In this document: one piece after another, positions 32,010 to 41,118 of the stretch
Layout of the letters: every line of letters starts with the position of its first letter
How positions within the stretch are numbered: the first letter of the stretch is position 1
Assembly: GCA_958428295.1 (NCBI GenBank)
Contig: CAUAFL010000006.1
Coordinates: forward strand, 1 to 64,000
Direction of reading: 5' to 3'
Source of the DNA: an uncultured Bacillota bacterium
GTDB taxonomy: Bacteria; Bacillota_I; Bacilli_A; RF39; UBA660
Length of the DNA stretch: 64,000 nt
Notes under the pieces: generated by a model
Told to the model about the DNA's origin: nothing
Seen by the model: the letters and a program-made list of their open reading frames with translations, nothing else
Database searches by the model: none
Made by a program: the position numbers and the translations under genes

Positions 32010-32092
32010 AATATGATATAATTAACTCACAAACAAATAGCAATTTATAAGTTAGATTATCAAGTAAAATTGATAGGCTTTTTCTTTAAAAT

Positions 32093-32115
32093 AAAAAACA
32101 TAGATTAAATCTATG
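32093..32115 (-). terminator. Hairpin near the right end of the ICE
   Basis: CATAGAT / ATCTATG with a 3-nt loop, followed on the minus strand by TTTTTT. It could block transcription entering the element from the right junction. Confidence 0.45.
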
Positions 32116-32159
32116 CCCCTAATTATCAATGAATTCTGTTGATTTTATTTATTTTCTTG

Positions 32160-32190
32160 TTTTGTGGATAATGTCATCGGACCAACGGGC
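32160..32190. other. Right attachment junction (attR) of the ICE
   Basis: Element sequence GTGGATAATGTCATCGG (32164-32180), A, then CC (32182-32183) and host collagen repeat. It is the inverted partner of the left end. The circular junction would be a 35-bp palindrome with one mismatch. Confidence 0.7.
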
Positions 32191-32628
32191 CCTAGCGGAT
32201 TACCAGGCCCCAGCTTTAATGCTACACTCTATGGAACCGTCACCACTTCCCAAACAGTACCAACAAATGCTAACATAACTTTAGATAATATTCCTATCAT
32301 TAATACTATTACCTACCAAAATGGCAACATTACGATACAAGAGGATGGCTTATATTCAATTAATGTAGATGCGCTAGTGAGAACGGCATCAGGACAAGTA
32401 ATTAGACTTGAAATACAAAGAATAACTCCTACCCAAGAAACAATTCTACCACTATCTTCAGGAACTTATGTAAATTCTGGAACCACAGTCGACATACACG
32501 GAAACGCGTTATTTTATGCGAATGCGCTCGATGTCATAAGCATAGTAAATACGAGCGAACAACCAATTACGCTAGAAACAACAGGTCAAAATGCTCTTAA
32601 TCTCAGTATTTTTAAAATCGCCGAATAA
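32182..32628 (+). pseudogene. Collagen-like protein, C-terminal fragment (BclA-type jelly roll)
   Basis: This fragment has no own start or RBS. It begins in a Gly-X-Y tract (GPTGPSGLPGPS) and continues as a beta-rich domain (FNATLYGTVTTSQTVPTNAN, ISIVNTSEQPITLETTG) resembling the TNF-like trimeric C-terminus of BclA-type exosporium proteins. It is the missing part of the gene starting at 4767. The reassembled protein would have about 179 residues. Confidence 0.8.
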
Positions 32629-32662
32629 TAAAGGAAAGATATTTTACTAAATGAAAACATCA

Positions 32663-32691
32663 TTGTCAAAAATACCAATATATAGTATAAT
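32663..32691 (+). promoter_or_regulatory. Promoter for the 154-residue gene
   Basis: TTGTCA (32663-32668), 17-bp spacer, TATAAT (32686-32691). It overlaps an apparent N-terminal extension of the next ORF and so fixes the start at 32720. Confidence 0.65.
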
Positions 32692-32719
32692 AAACATAAA
32701 GAAAATGGGAGAAATAACA

Positions 32720-33184
32720 ATGAATTTAGCAGTATTTATAAGAGAAAAAGTCTTTCTATATGTGGAAAACAAAACGTTTGAATTAATTAAGAAATCTCTT
32801 AACCAACCTTTATCAAAAAAAGAACAAGAACAACTACTACAATTAATGCAAAAGCGTATTCATTATTTAGAAGAGGAATTTACTAGTAAACAAAATGATG
32901 ATAATAGCTTTATCATGGCTCGATTTCTAACAAATGGTCTCACATTAATTGCTGATGTGTTTAAGGGCTTAGAAACTAGTAAACAACAGCCCATCACTAA
33001 AAATCTTCAGCAACTAGCAGCGCATTACCAAACCATCAGTGATTATGAGCAACAAGTTCTCATTTACAAAGAAGAACCTTCCTATGAACATTATTATCTA
33101 GCGGAAGAAAAATATCAGGAAGCGCAAACCTTAAAAGAAGGCTATGAGCTACCTAAAATACTTTCTAAAATTAAAAATCAGTAA
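32720..33184 (+). CDS. Hypothetical soluble protein (154 aa)
   Basis: The start (MNLAVFIREKVFLYV) has GGGAGAA upstream. All-helical, Gln/Lys/Glu-rich, no membrane segment, not recognised. It ends inside a bidirectional terminator shared with yqeH. Confidence 0.55.
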   Translation: MNLAVFIREKVFLYVENKTFELIKKSLNQPLSKKEQEQLLQLMQKRIHYLEEEFTSKQNDDNSFIMARFLTNGLTLIADVFKGLETSKQQPITKNLQQLAAHYQTISDYEQQVLIYKEEPSYEHYYLAEEKYQEAQTLKEGYELPKILSKIKNQ

Positions 33185-33196
33185 CAACTGATTTTT
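33173..33196. terminator. Bidirectional terminator
   Basis: Perfect 10-bp stem AAAAATCAGT / ACTGATTTTT with the 4-nt loop AACA, and A/T tracts on both sides, between convergent genes. Confidence 0.8.
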
Positions 33197-34199
33197 ATAT
33201 TAGACTTTTTCTAGTAAATGTCTCAACATTAGGAGAAAGATAAACATTAAGCATACCTTTATTAACAATTTTAACAAAACCTAATCCGCTAATACACAAA
33301 TCTTCTTCATACTTCATCTCATAGGTATGTTTTGATAAAGTCTTTAAATCATCGCGCTTACTAGCAATTCTTTTGATCTTTAATTCATTAGATACAAAAA
33401 ATGTAAAACTATTACGTTCCCCTTCAACATAATCGATCCGTACCAAATCCTCAATCAACAAACTTTGTCCTTTTTTCAGTTGATAAGTACGAGGTTTAAT
33501 TTCTTTCTTAGGACTAATTTTCTTAAACATTTCTTGACTAATGGTGTTCACAATATTCATAGGATCCACAAGTCCTGGTGTATCAATTAAGATTAAATAA
33601 TCATTAATTACAATCTTAACTGTATTGAGGGTAGTAGAAGGTAATGGCGAAATTGTTAACTCCTGCGTATTGTCCGAATAATTACGCAACAATTTGTTAA
33701 TTAAAGTGGATTTTCCAGCATTGGTATGTCCTACTACATACACTTCATTACTGGTTTGATATAGTTTGATTTGTTTTAACAACTCATCAATATTTTCATT
33801 CTTAGAAGCACTGACGACTAAAATTTTTTCAAAAGGAATAGTCATCTGACTAAAATACGCCAACAGCTTTTTTTCTTTAACTGATTTAGGAAAAACATCT
33901 TTTTTATTTAAAACCAATATCATTTTATTAGGAATATATTGTCTTATTTCCGTTAGATCATGCTCCAAATTTAATAAATCAGCAATATACAATACCAAAT
34001 TTTTAGTTTTCCCAACCTGCTTCAAAATTTCAATATACTCGTCATTATTCTTAGCAACAACTTGATAATCACCGTAGTTTTTAATTCTAAAACAACGTTG
34101 ACACAGCGTATTTTCTAAAGACGCAGTATATCCTTCCTGCAAAACATTTTCATCTTGCAACTTAACGCCACAACCCTGACAATATTTAATTGGATTCAT
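33195..34199 (-). CDS. yqeH: Ribosome biogenesis GTPase YqeH
   Basis: A circularly permuted GTPase needed for 30S assembly. An N-terminal zinc finger (CQGCG ... CQRCFR) is followed by permuted G motifs: NKKD (G4), SASK (G5), VGHTNAGKST (G1) and DTPG (G3), and a C-terminal TRAP-like domain. The start at 34199 has GAGGGAAG upstream. It overlaps yqeG by 14 bp in the conserved yqeG-yqeH order. Confidence 0.93.
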   Translation of the reverse strand: MNPIKYCQGCGVKLQDENVLQEGYTASLENTLCQRCFRIKNYGDYQVVAKNNDEYIEILKQVGKTKNLVLYIADLLNLEHDLTEIRQYIPNKMILVLNKKDVFPKSVKEKKLLAYFSQMTIPFEKILVVSASKNENIDELLKQIKLYQTSNEVYVVGHTNAGKSTLINKLLRNYSDNTQELTISPLPSTTLNTVKIVINDYLILIDTPGLVDPMNIVNTISQEMFKKISPKKEIKPRTYQLKKGQSLLIEDLVRIDYVEGERNSFTFFVSNELKIKRIASKRDDLKTLSKHTYEMKYEEDLCISGLGFVKIVNKGMLNVYLSPNVETFTRKSLI

Positions 34200-34710
34200 A
34201 ATACTTCCCTCTTTCAAACAACTTTTTAGTTTGATACTTCATCATAATTTTCTGTTCAAAATAGCGATTAATACCAGTCACTTTCAAATCCTTAGTTCCT
34301 AAAGCATCCACAAAGATGGTAAATAATCCTAAGCGATTTCCCAAAGCCATATCTGTTAAAAATTGATCGCCAATCAAAGCCATTTCCTGGACCTTAAAAT
34401 GATAAGTGTTCATAATTTTCCGAACAGATCTAGCAAAAGGTTTTATTGAAAACGGATAAGCTTTAACAGCGAGCGCTTCACCAAATGGTTGAACTCGTTT
34501 ATTAGGGCTATTAGAAATAATAAACACATGAAAATCTTGTTTTAAATTAGTAATTAAGTCAAGCACTTGCGGATTAGGAAGGGATTCTGAAAGTAGCGCC
34601 AAAGTATTATCTAAATCAAAAATTAAGCAACGAATTCCTCTTTGTAATAGTTTTTGATAAGGAATGGTAAAAATAGATGATTGGTACATATTGGGTAAGT
34701 ATCTATTCAT
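34186..34710 (-). CDS. yqeG: YqeG family HAD IIIA-type phosphatase
   Basis: HAD motif I is CLIFDLDNTLA, motif II ISNS and the late motif GDQFLTDMALGN. At 174 residues it is typical of YqeG. The start at 34710 has GAGAGG 8 bases upstream. It is paired with yqeH as in most Firmicutes; its substrate is not established. Confidence 0.9.
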   Translation of the reverse strand: MNRYLPNMYQSSIFTIPYQKLLQRGIRCLIFDLDNTLALLSESLPNPQVLDLITNLKQDFHVFIISNSPNKRVQPFGEALAVKAYPFSIKPFARSVRKIMNTYHFKVQEMALIGDQFLTDMALGNRLGLFTIFVDALGTKDLKVTGINRYFEQKIMMKYQTKKLFERGKYYESN

Positions 34711-34756
34711 AAATGACACCTCTCTATACTATTATACACAAATTACAACAAACTTT

Positions 34757-36175
34757 CTAGTTATTGACTTTTTGTTTAACCATTTCGGTTCCCAGCGTAA
34801 TAGCTTCAAAGTGATACCCATTCGCTTTGCCATATTGAATAATGGATGCTAAAGCATCCCTTGTATAAGGTTTTACATCATGCATCAAAATCATATTAAT
34901 ACGATCTTTAGATAGCTGCTTAATTACATTTTGATAAATCGACTGACTATCCTTCAATCCCGCTGCATCACCGCTACTAATATTCCAGTCATAATACTGA
35001 TACCCTCGTTTAAGGACTTCGCCCGTTAACATAGACATAATACCTTTAGTATACTTACGACTAATAGTATTACTACTTCCTCCGGGAAAGCGAATAATGC
35101 GCGGATCCTGCCCTGTAAGACGCTCTACACGATCATGAACAGCTTGTAAATCTTCAAAATAAGAGGCAACAGAAGCATAGACTGTTCCATAATTATGACT
35201 AGCTGTATGAAGCGCTACGGTGTGTCCCTCGGCTGCTTCTCGTTTAATCAGTTCATCTGGTCCATGATTGGTCACAAAGAAAGTAGCCTTTACGCCTTCC
35301 GCTTTTAAAATATCCAAAATAACATCCGTCGTACCACTACGTGGACCATCATCAAAGGTTAAATAAATGGTTCCCGGACTACCATGCTGTACCACCCGAA
35401 TGATCCTCTCTACTTCTTTTTTATTATCACTTTGATCAGTAACCGTATAACGTAATTTTTGTTCTCCTATTTGAGAAGTGTCAATAGTTCCTGTCACCTT
35501 GACAGCCTTAGTTACATCTCCATCACAACGATCCTCTGCCTGATACCCAGGTTCTGTGAACGCCTCATTCAAAAATACAAAAGTAACCTCCCCACCTTGC
35601 AAAGTAAGTTGTGGTGCCTCCTTATCCTTTTCTATTAATTGCCGCTCCACACGAGCACTATTATGAGCTTTATCTTCTACTATATAAATAATTTTAGAAC
35701 CTTTTTTTTCAACCTTAACTTGCTTCGTAACATCGCCATCCACATTATCATGAGCCTGATACCCCTCTTCTTGATAATGACTATTAGGACAAATAAACGT
35801 CTTATTCTCACCTTGCAAAGTGATAATAGGTGCTTCAATATCAGCAACTTTAACCGTCCTCACCACTTTGGAACGCAATCCATTTTTCTGAAATGTGTAC
35901 ACCACCTGGTACGTTCCTTTTTTCTTCATATTAATCGTCTTATGAACCTTAACTTTGGAACTAACATCTTTGCCTAAATAAGTCGCTTTATAACCTGGAT
36001 CTTTAAATGAAGAACCAATATTTACGGTAAGTACCGTTTTTCCTTTTAAAGTAATACGTGGCATAAGCAACACAAAAGAGAAAATAAGAACAAATAAAAC
36101 CATTGAAACAACGGCTAATAAAATTTCCTGTCTTTTAAAATTAGCATCTCTTCTTGGTTTTATTTTTCTCATCAT
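34757..36175 (-). CDS. Membrane-anchored polysaccharide deacetylase with Ig-like repeats
   Basis: N-terminal TM (22-42), then three Ig-like DUF5011-type domains (about 45-110, 115-180, 190-262; each with F/Y-x-D/E-x-GY and D-x-DGDVT). The NodB deacetylase domain from about 270 has TFDDGP, HTASH (metal-binding His), RFPGGSS and MHD. It probably trims N-acetyl groups from cell-wall or cortex glycans. The start is chosen at the ATGATG after GGGAATG. It lies beside sigK, so a sporulation role is possible. Confidence 0.9.
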   Translation of the reverse strand: MMRKIKPRRDANFKRQEILLAVVSMVLFVLIFSFVLLMPRITLKGKTVLTVNIGSSFKDPGYKATYLGKDVSSKVKVHKTINMKKKGTYQVVYTFQKNGLRSKVVRTVKVADIEAPIITLQGENKTFICPNSHYQEEGYQAHDNVDGDVTKQVKVEKKGSKIIYIVEDKAHNSARVERQLIEKDKEAPQLTLQGGEVTFVFLNEAFTEPGYQAEDRCDGDVTKAVKVTGTIDTSQIGEQKLRYTVTDQSDNKKEVERIIRVVQHGSPGTIYLTFDDGPRSGTTDVILDILKAEGVKATFFVTNHGPDELIKREAAEGHTVALHTASHNYGTVYASVASYFEDLQAVHDRVERLTGQDPRIIRFPGGSSNTISRKYTKGIMSMLTGEVLKRGYQYYDWNISSGDAAGLKDSQSIYQNVIKQLSKDRINMILMHDVKPYTRDALASIIQYGKANGYHFEAITLGTEMVKQKVNN

Positions 36176-36266
36176 ACATTCCCTTCCTCAACTATCCTCA
36201 TTATAAAGACAAACAAGGTATAAGTCCAGGTTTTTCCTAAGGTTAGTATGTAACTTAACACATTTT

Positions 36267-36971
36267 CTATTCCATATTTTCGTAATGATTATGCTTAATG
36301 AATTCACGTAAAATTTTAGTTAATGCACGCTTTTCAATTCGTGACACATAACTTCTAGAAATATTGAGTTCACTAGCAATCATCTTCTGTGTCTGTTCCT
36401 TCTTTCCTGCCAAACCATAACGACGAATAACAATTTCCTGTTCTCGCTTAGTTAAAATTTTCATATATTCACTCAATAAGGCCACATTATCCTTTAAATG
36501 AATTTCTTCAATAAAATCTGGCTTAGGAGCTTTTAAAATATCTAAAATAGAAATCTCATTTCCTTCTTTATCAAATCCAACTGGTTCATTTAACGAAATA
36601 TTTTTAGTATTTTTATTATTGGCCCGAAAATACATCAAAATTTCATTTTGAATACATTTGGCACAATAAGTTGTTAATCGATTTCCCTTACTACTAGTAA
36701 AAGTATCTACACCTTTAATTAAGCCAATTGTTCCAACACTAATTAAATCATCCTGGTCAACATTTTTATAGTCAAACTTCTTAACAATATGAGCAACCAA
36801 TCGTAAATTGTGCTCAATTAACTGATTGCGAGCCTCAACATTGCCTGTCTGCATTAAAACAATACAATGCTCCTCTTCTTCTTTGGAAAGCGGTTCTGGA
36901 AACACTTGATTAGAATAAGAGGCTGTCAAAGTAAAAAATCCCCGTAAACTATCAAACAAATGAAATAACAT
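36267..36971 (-). CDS. sigK: Sporulation sigma factor SigK
   Basis: 234 residues. FPEPLSKEEEEHC, the block RNQLIEHNLRLVAHIVKKFD and SVGTIGLIKGVDTF match mother-cell sigma factors, and QKMIASELNISRSYVSRIEK is the region-4 HTH. The N-terminus (MLFHLFDSLRGFFTLTASYS) is the hydrophobic pro-sequence that is removed during activation. The gene is uninterrupted (no skin element). It shows that the organism belongs to a spore-forming lineage. Confidence 0.92.
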   Translation of the reverse strand: MLFHLFDSLRGFFTLTASYSNQVFPEPLSKEEEEHCIVLMQTGNVEARNQLIEHNLRLVAHIVKKFDYKNVDQDDLISVGTIGLIKGVDTFTSSKGNRLTTYCAKCIQNEILMYFRANNKNTKNISLNEPVGFDKEGNEISILDILKAPKPDFIEEIHLKDNVALLSEYMKILTKREQEIVIRRYGLAGKKEQTQKMIASELNISRSYVSRIEKRALTKILREFIKHNHYENME

Positions 36972-37064
36972 AATTTATCACCTAATAAATTTTATGTCGA
37001 AAAAAGGAAAGCATGAACTTATTTGTAAAGAACCAAAAAAAGAAGCCTTCTTGACTTCTAAAAA

Positions 37065-37400
37065 TTATTGCAAAACTTCATTATTTTGAAAACCAATTAT
37101 CTTAGGTGCTATCATTTTTTTAACCATCACTGAAGACTGTTCCTGATAAACACTTAACAATTGAGATTCACTCATCTTTCGAGTTTTCTTTTCAATCGGT
37201 AAAAAAGTGGCCAAAGGTTCTACTTCCCTAGGATGAAAATAATATCTTGTTCCTGTAAACACACAGTGATACGAAGGATCTATCCGTTTATCTAGTAAAA
37301 ACTGGGCTACCATTTTTAATTTAGAACACTCTTTAACAATCACAGCAGATTGAATATTTCCAGAATTTACTATCCCCACATATAAATTTTTTACTTTCAT
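37065..37400 (-). CDS. Hypothetical protein (111 aa)
   Basis: A small alpha/beta protein (MKVKNLYVGIVNSGNIQSAV, TRYYFHPREVEPLATFLP) with no recognised family. It has its own promoter and RBS (AAAGGAA). Confidence 0.55.
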   Translation of the reverse strand: MKVKNLYVGIVNSGNIQSAVIVKECSKLKMVAQFLLDKRIDPSYHCVFTGTRYYFHPREVEPLATFLPIEKKTRKMSESQLLSVYQEQSSVMVKKMIAPKIIGFQNNEVLQ

Positions 37401-37427
37401 AGTCTATATTCCTTTCAAGTAAAAAGT

Positions 37428-37456
37428 ATAATAAGCTTTAAAAGTTTCTTTGTCAA
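37428..37456 (-). promoter_or_regulatory. Promoter for the 111-residue gene
   Basis: Minus strand: TTGACA (37456 to 37451), 17-bp spacer, TATTAT (37433 to 37428). The stretch to 37677 holds only a weak hairpin (AGACTAA / TTAGTCT near 37550-37582) that may terminate ppdK. Confidence 0.65.
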
Positions 37457-37677
37457 GTAAAATGATGCCTAGATGAATAAATTACTTGAAATAAATAACA
37501 AGATATATTTCATAGACTTAATCGTTTAGAGATAACTATTACATTAAAAAGACTAAAATAACAATTGTCATCTTAGTCTCTAATTAATAGATAAATACTA
37601 TCACTTATAAAAGTGTACATTTAAATATCTTACTTTTCTACACAAGATCAAAGTTACTCTTGTTTTTTCGTTTTGAA

Positions 37678-40308
37678 TTACTTTTTCATCCCTGACTTGA
37701 TTGCTGCTGCCGCTGCTGCTAAACGCGCTACTGGAACTCTAAAAGGACTGCAAGAAACATAAGTTAAACCAATATTATGACAGAATTCAATGGTAGCTGG
37801 ATCTCCACCATGTTCTCCACAAATACCAAGTTTTATCTCAGGCCGCGTTTTTTTACCAAGTTCAACAGCTGTCTTCATCAACTGTCCAACGCCCTCTTGA
37901 TCAAGTGTAGCAAAAGGATCTTGCTCGAAAATCTTTCGATCATAATAATCCTTTAAGAACTTAGCAGCATCATCCCGAGAAAAACCATAAGTCATTTGCG
38001 TCAAATCATTGGTTCCAAAAGAGAAAAACTCAGCTTCAGAAGCAATGGCGTCAGCTGTTAGGGCAGCTCTTGGAATTTCAATCATCGTGCCTACTTTATA
38101 GGTCAAATCACTACCTGCTTCAGCAAGCAGTGTATCAGCTGTTTCAACGACAATCTTCTTAACAAAAGCTAACTCCTTCTTATCTCCAACTAAAGGAATC
38201 ATAATTTCCGGTGTTACCTCGATTCCCTCTTTCTTCACCTGTAAAGCAGCCTCAATTACTGCTCTTGTTTGCATTTTGGCAATTTCAGGATAGGTAACTG
38301 CTAAACGACAACCACGATGTCCCATCATCGGATTAAACTCTTTTAAAGACTCTATTTGATTTTTTAAAGCTGCAAAAGAAATTCCTAAACTCTCCGCTAA
38401 AGGTCGAATTTCCTCATCCGTATGTGGTAAAAATTCATGAAGTGGTGGATCAAGAAACCGAATTGTTACACCGTAGCCCTTCATTGCTCTAAATAAAGCT
38501 GCAAAATCATCACGTTGATAAGGAAGAATTTTTTCTAGTGCTTCTTCCCTCGCCTCTAAAGTTGTAGCAGTAATCATTTTTCGAAAATGAAAGATTCGCT
38601 CACTATCAAAGAACATATGCTCTGTCCGGCATAGACCAATCCCTTCTGCTCCAAAAGAACGAGCCATCAAAGCATCTTTAGGATTATCAGCATTACACCG
38701 TACTTTTAAAGTACGAACCGCATCTGCCCACTCCATAAAGGTCTCAAAGTTACCACTAATCTCTGGTGCTACCGTAGCAATTTTTTCACCATAGACATTA
38801 CCCGTCGTACCATCTAAGCTCATATAGTCACCTTCATGAAAAACTTTTCCATCTTTTGTCATCAATGTCTTATGTTCCTCATCAATCACTAACTCTCCAC
38901 AACCAGAAACACAACAAGTTCCCATGCCACGTGCTACAACAGCTGCATGAGAGGTCATTCCTCCACGAACGGTTAAAATACCATGGGCTAAATTCATTCC
39001 TTCAATATCTTCTGGAGAAGTTTCTAGACGAACAAGTAAAATATCAGTTTCTCCTTCTTCATGAGCTCGCATTACATCAGAAGCCGTAAAATAAATTTTA
39101 CCCGTTGCGGCACCTGGAGAAGCAGCAAGACCCGTCGCTACCACTTTGGCCTCTTTTAAGGCTTTAGCATCAAAATTAGGATGAAGCAATTGATCTAGTT
39201 GAGTAGGTTCTACTTTTAATAGAGCCTCCTCTTTCGTCAACATTCCTTCCGCAACTAAATCAACAGCAATCTGTAACGCTGCTTGAGCAGTTCGTTTCCC
39301 ATTACGAGTTTGTAGCATAAACAAATGTCCATCCTCAATAGTAAACTCCATATCCTGCATATCTTTATAATGATTTTCAAGTATTTTGCAAATGCTAGTA
39401 AACTCCTCATAACACTCAGGCATTACTTCTTTTAGCGTATCAATCGACTGTGGCGTACGAATGCCAGCAACAACATCTTCGCCTTGAGCATTCATTAAAT
39501 ACTCTCCATACAGTTTCTTTTCACCAGTGGAAGGATTTCTAGTAAAGGCTACCCCTGTACCACTAGTATCCCCACGATTACCATAAACCATTTCCTGTAC
39601 ATTAACCGCCGTACCCCAACTAGAAGGTATATTATTCAAACGGCGATAAGTAATTGCTCGATCATTGTTCCAACTTCTAAATACCGCTTTTACCGCTTCT
39701 AAAAGTTGAACTTTAGGATCCTGAGGAAACGCCTGCCCAGCATGCTTTTGATATTCTTCTTTATAAATGTCAACAACTTCCATTAAATCTTCAGCCGTTA
39801 ATTCTGTATCATAAGTAACCCCTTTTTGATCTTTAATTTTATCAAACAAACGCTCAAAAGAACTTTTAGGAAATCCCATGACAACATCCGCAAACATTTG
39901 AATAAACCGGCGATAGCTATCATAAACAAAGCGCGGATTATTAGTAACTTTACTAAATCCTCTTGCTACTTCATCATTCATTCCTAAATTAAGAACTGTA
40001 TCCATCATTCCTGGCATAGAAGCTCGAGCACCACTACGCACCGATACTAATAAAGGATTAGTAGCATCTCCCATCACCTTTCCTGACGTTTCCTCCAAAG
40101 TCTTTAATTGCTCAAAGATCTCAGTTTCCACCTCTTTAGCTAATGTCTCTTGATCATCATAATATTTTAAGCAAGCCTCCGTGGTCACTGTAAAACCTCT
40201 TGGAACAGGCAATCCAAGTCCTGTCATTTCAGCTAGATTAGCCCCTTTTCCACCAAGTAAGTTACGCATGTCTTTATTACCTTCTTTAAAGGCATAAACA
40301 TATTTCAT
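37678..40308 (-). CDS. ppdK: Pyruvate, phosphate dikinase
   Basis: Interconverts pyruvate, ATP and Pi with PEP, AMP and PPi. The N-terminal ATP-grasp begins KEGNKDMRNLLGGKGANLAEM. The phospho-His domain has GGMTSHAAVVARG and the C-terminal TIM barrel has GTNDLTQMTYGFSRDD and LGICGEHGGDP. At 876 aa it has the normal length. The start at 40308 follows GGAAG; a longer in-frame extension lacks an RBS and is rejected. It suggests PPi-linked glycolysis or gluconeogenesis, common in anaerobic Firmicutes. Confidence 0.95.
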   Translation of the reverse strand: MKYVYAFKEGNKDMRNLLGGKGANLAEMTGLGLPVPRGFTVTTEACLKYYDDQETLAKEVETEIFEQLKTLEETSGKVMGDATNPLLVSVRSGARASMPGMMDTVLNLGMNDEVARGFSKVTNNPRFVYDSYRRFIQMFADVVMGFPKSSFERLFDKIKDQKGVTYDTELTAEDLMEVVDIYKEEYQKHAGQAFPQDPKVQLLEAVKAVFRSWNNDRAITYRRLNNIPSSWGTAVNVQEMVYGNRGDTSGTGVAFTRNPSTGEKKLYGEYLMNAQGEDVVAGIRTPQSIDTLKEVMPECYEEFTSICKILENHYKDMQDMEFTIEDGHLFMLQTRNGKRTAQAALQIAVDLVAEGMLTKEEALLKVEPTQLDQLLHPNFDAKALKEAKVVATGLAASPGAATGKIYFTASDVMRAHEEGETDILLVRLETSPEDIEGMNLAHGILTVRGGMTSHAAVVARGMGTCCVSGCGELVIDEEHKTLMTKDGKVFHEGDYMSLDGTTGNVYGEKIATVAPEISGNFETFMEWADAVRTLKVRCNADNPKDALMARSFGAEGIGLCRTEHMFFDSERIFHFRKMITATTLEAREEALEKILPYQRDDFAALFRAMKGYGVTIRFLDPPLHEFLPHTDEEIRPLAESLGISFAALKNQIESLKEFNPMMGHRGCRLAVTYPEIAKMQTRAVIEAALQVKKEGIEVTPEIMIPLVGDKKELAFVKKIVVETADTLLAEAGSDLTYKVGTMIEIPRAALTADAIASEAEFFSFGTNDLTQMTYGFSRDDAAKFLKDYYDRKIFEQDPFATLDQEGVGQLMKTAVELGKKTRPEIKLGICGEHGGDPATIEFCHNIGLTYVSCSPFRVPVARLAAAAAAIKSGMKK

Positions 40309-40400
40309 ATTTTTTCTTCCTTTCTTACTTATCCTAAGTTCAGTATAACAAAGCTTATGAGGAATAGAAAGAGAAAATTTAATTTTTCTCTTCGACAAAA

Positions 40401-40628
40401 TCACTCACAATAATGATGTACCTTATGTCGCTTATGCGTAATTGCCTCTTCTTCAAAATCACTCTCACACTCTGGAAATCCCAAATCTCGATATTTTTCC
40501 CTATCAAGATATCTTTGTTGTGTTAAACAACTAGAAAATGTCACATATGTCGACTGCGAATGAAAGCGGTTAATCCGTTTCAATTTCATCTTCCTTCTTC
40601 CACTTCTGTTTAAATGTTTTTTCTCCAC
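40401..40628 (-). CDS. Small basic protein (75 aa), unknown
   Basis: GTG start with AAAGGAT 9 bases upstream. His/Arg/Lys-rich, with an acidic patch (ECESDFEEEA). It is not recognised and could be a small spore or stress protein. It lies 92 bp upstream of ppdK. Confidence 0.45.
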   Translation of the reverse strand: MEKKHLNRSGRRKMKLKRINRFHSQSTYVTFSSCLTQQRYLDREKYRDLGFPECESDFEEEAITHKRHKVHHYCE

Positions 40629-40912
40629 AGTATTCTATCCTTTCTTAATTTTAGGCTATACTGCTCACCTAAGGAACAATCATCGACAAATTATCCCACT
40701 GGACTCATTTTATCAAACAAAAAATTACTTCACCAACTAAAAACAAGCAAATTTAATGTAATTGACAATTATAAAACTTTAGCCACAAGAAAAAACATCA
40801 ATCATTATATGCTATTAAAACATATTTGATAGTTTTTAACTTGACACTAGAAAAAGTAAACAACGCAAACATAGTCTTATTTAAAAAGAGCGGACAAAAT
40901 ACTAGAAAATAC
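40629..40912. other. Intergenic region, no gene seen
   Basis: AT-rich sequence between the 75-residue gene and the tRNA promoter. Only a small inverted repeat (TTAGG / CCTAA near 40650-40672) was seen; no convincing ORF. Confidence 0.5.
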
Positions 40913-40942
40913 TTGCCAAACTGACTCGTTATCTGTTAAAAT
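40913..40942 (+). promoter_or_regulatory. Promoter of tRNA-His
   Basis: TTGCCA (40913-40918), 18-bp spacer, TAAAAT (40937-40942), 18 bp upstream of the tRNA. Confidence 0.6.
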
Positions 40943-40960
40943 AAATTTGCAATATGAAAT

Positions 40961-41037
40961 GGCGGTATTGGTGAAGGGGTTAACACGCTGGTTTGTGGCA
41001 CCAGTACGCAAGGGTTCGAGTCCCTTATACCGCCCCA
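40961..41037 (+). tRNA. tRNA-His (GTG)
   Basis: Full cloverleaf of 77 nt. The extra G-1 pairs with C73, the His identity element. The acceptor continues GCGGTAT/ATACCGC. The anticodon stem CTGGT/ACCAG encloses loop TTGTGGC with anticodon GTG (40995-40997). The T-loop is GGGTTCGAGTCCC, and CCA is encoded at 41035-41037. Confidence 0.96.
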
Positions 41038-41049
41038 AAAGGATTTTGT

Positions 41050-41083
41050 CGAACTATAAAAATGTAGTTCGTTTTTGTTTTTA
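41050..41083 (+). terminator. Terminator of tRNA-His
   Basis: CGAACTA / TAGTTCG stem, 8-nt loop, TTTTTGTTTTT. Confidence 0.8.
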
Positions 41084-41118
41084 TATCGCATTATGATATA
41101 ATAATACTGGTGATTTAA

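Larger units (their letters stand above)
4860..32183. mobile_element. Integrative and conjugative element with serine recombinase and VirB4/VirD4 transfer system
   Basis: The boundaries are set by the split host gene and the inverted end sequences. The element encodes a large serine recombinase, a MobL-like relaxase with accessory proteins, VirD4 and VirB4 ATPases, VirB6-like, PrgI and Maff2-like membrane components, an M23 hydrolase, SSB, a sortase and adhesin, a C5-methyltransferase, an ArdC-like protein and XRE/ArpU-like regulators. This is the gene set of Gram-positive type IV secretion ICEs (Tn1549/CTn-like, established knowledge). No antibiotic resistance gene was recognised. Most genes have a GGGGG(TT) ribosome site, unlike the host's AGGAGG. 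Confidence 0.93.

Noticed and set aside
32651..32719. Longer start of the 154-residue gene
   Set aside because: The extension contains the promoter (TTGTCA-N17-TATAAT).
36267..36971. skin-like interruption of sigK
   Set aside because: The sigK frame is continuous from the pro-sequence to region 4.
40309..40404. Longer start of ppdK
   Set aside because: There is no RBS; MKYVYAFKEG at 40308 is the normal family start.
40614..40829. Plus-strand ORF of 71 codons
   Set aside because: Low-complexity frame without RBS, overlapping the start region of the 75-residue gene.
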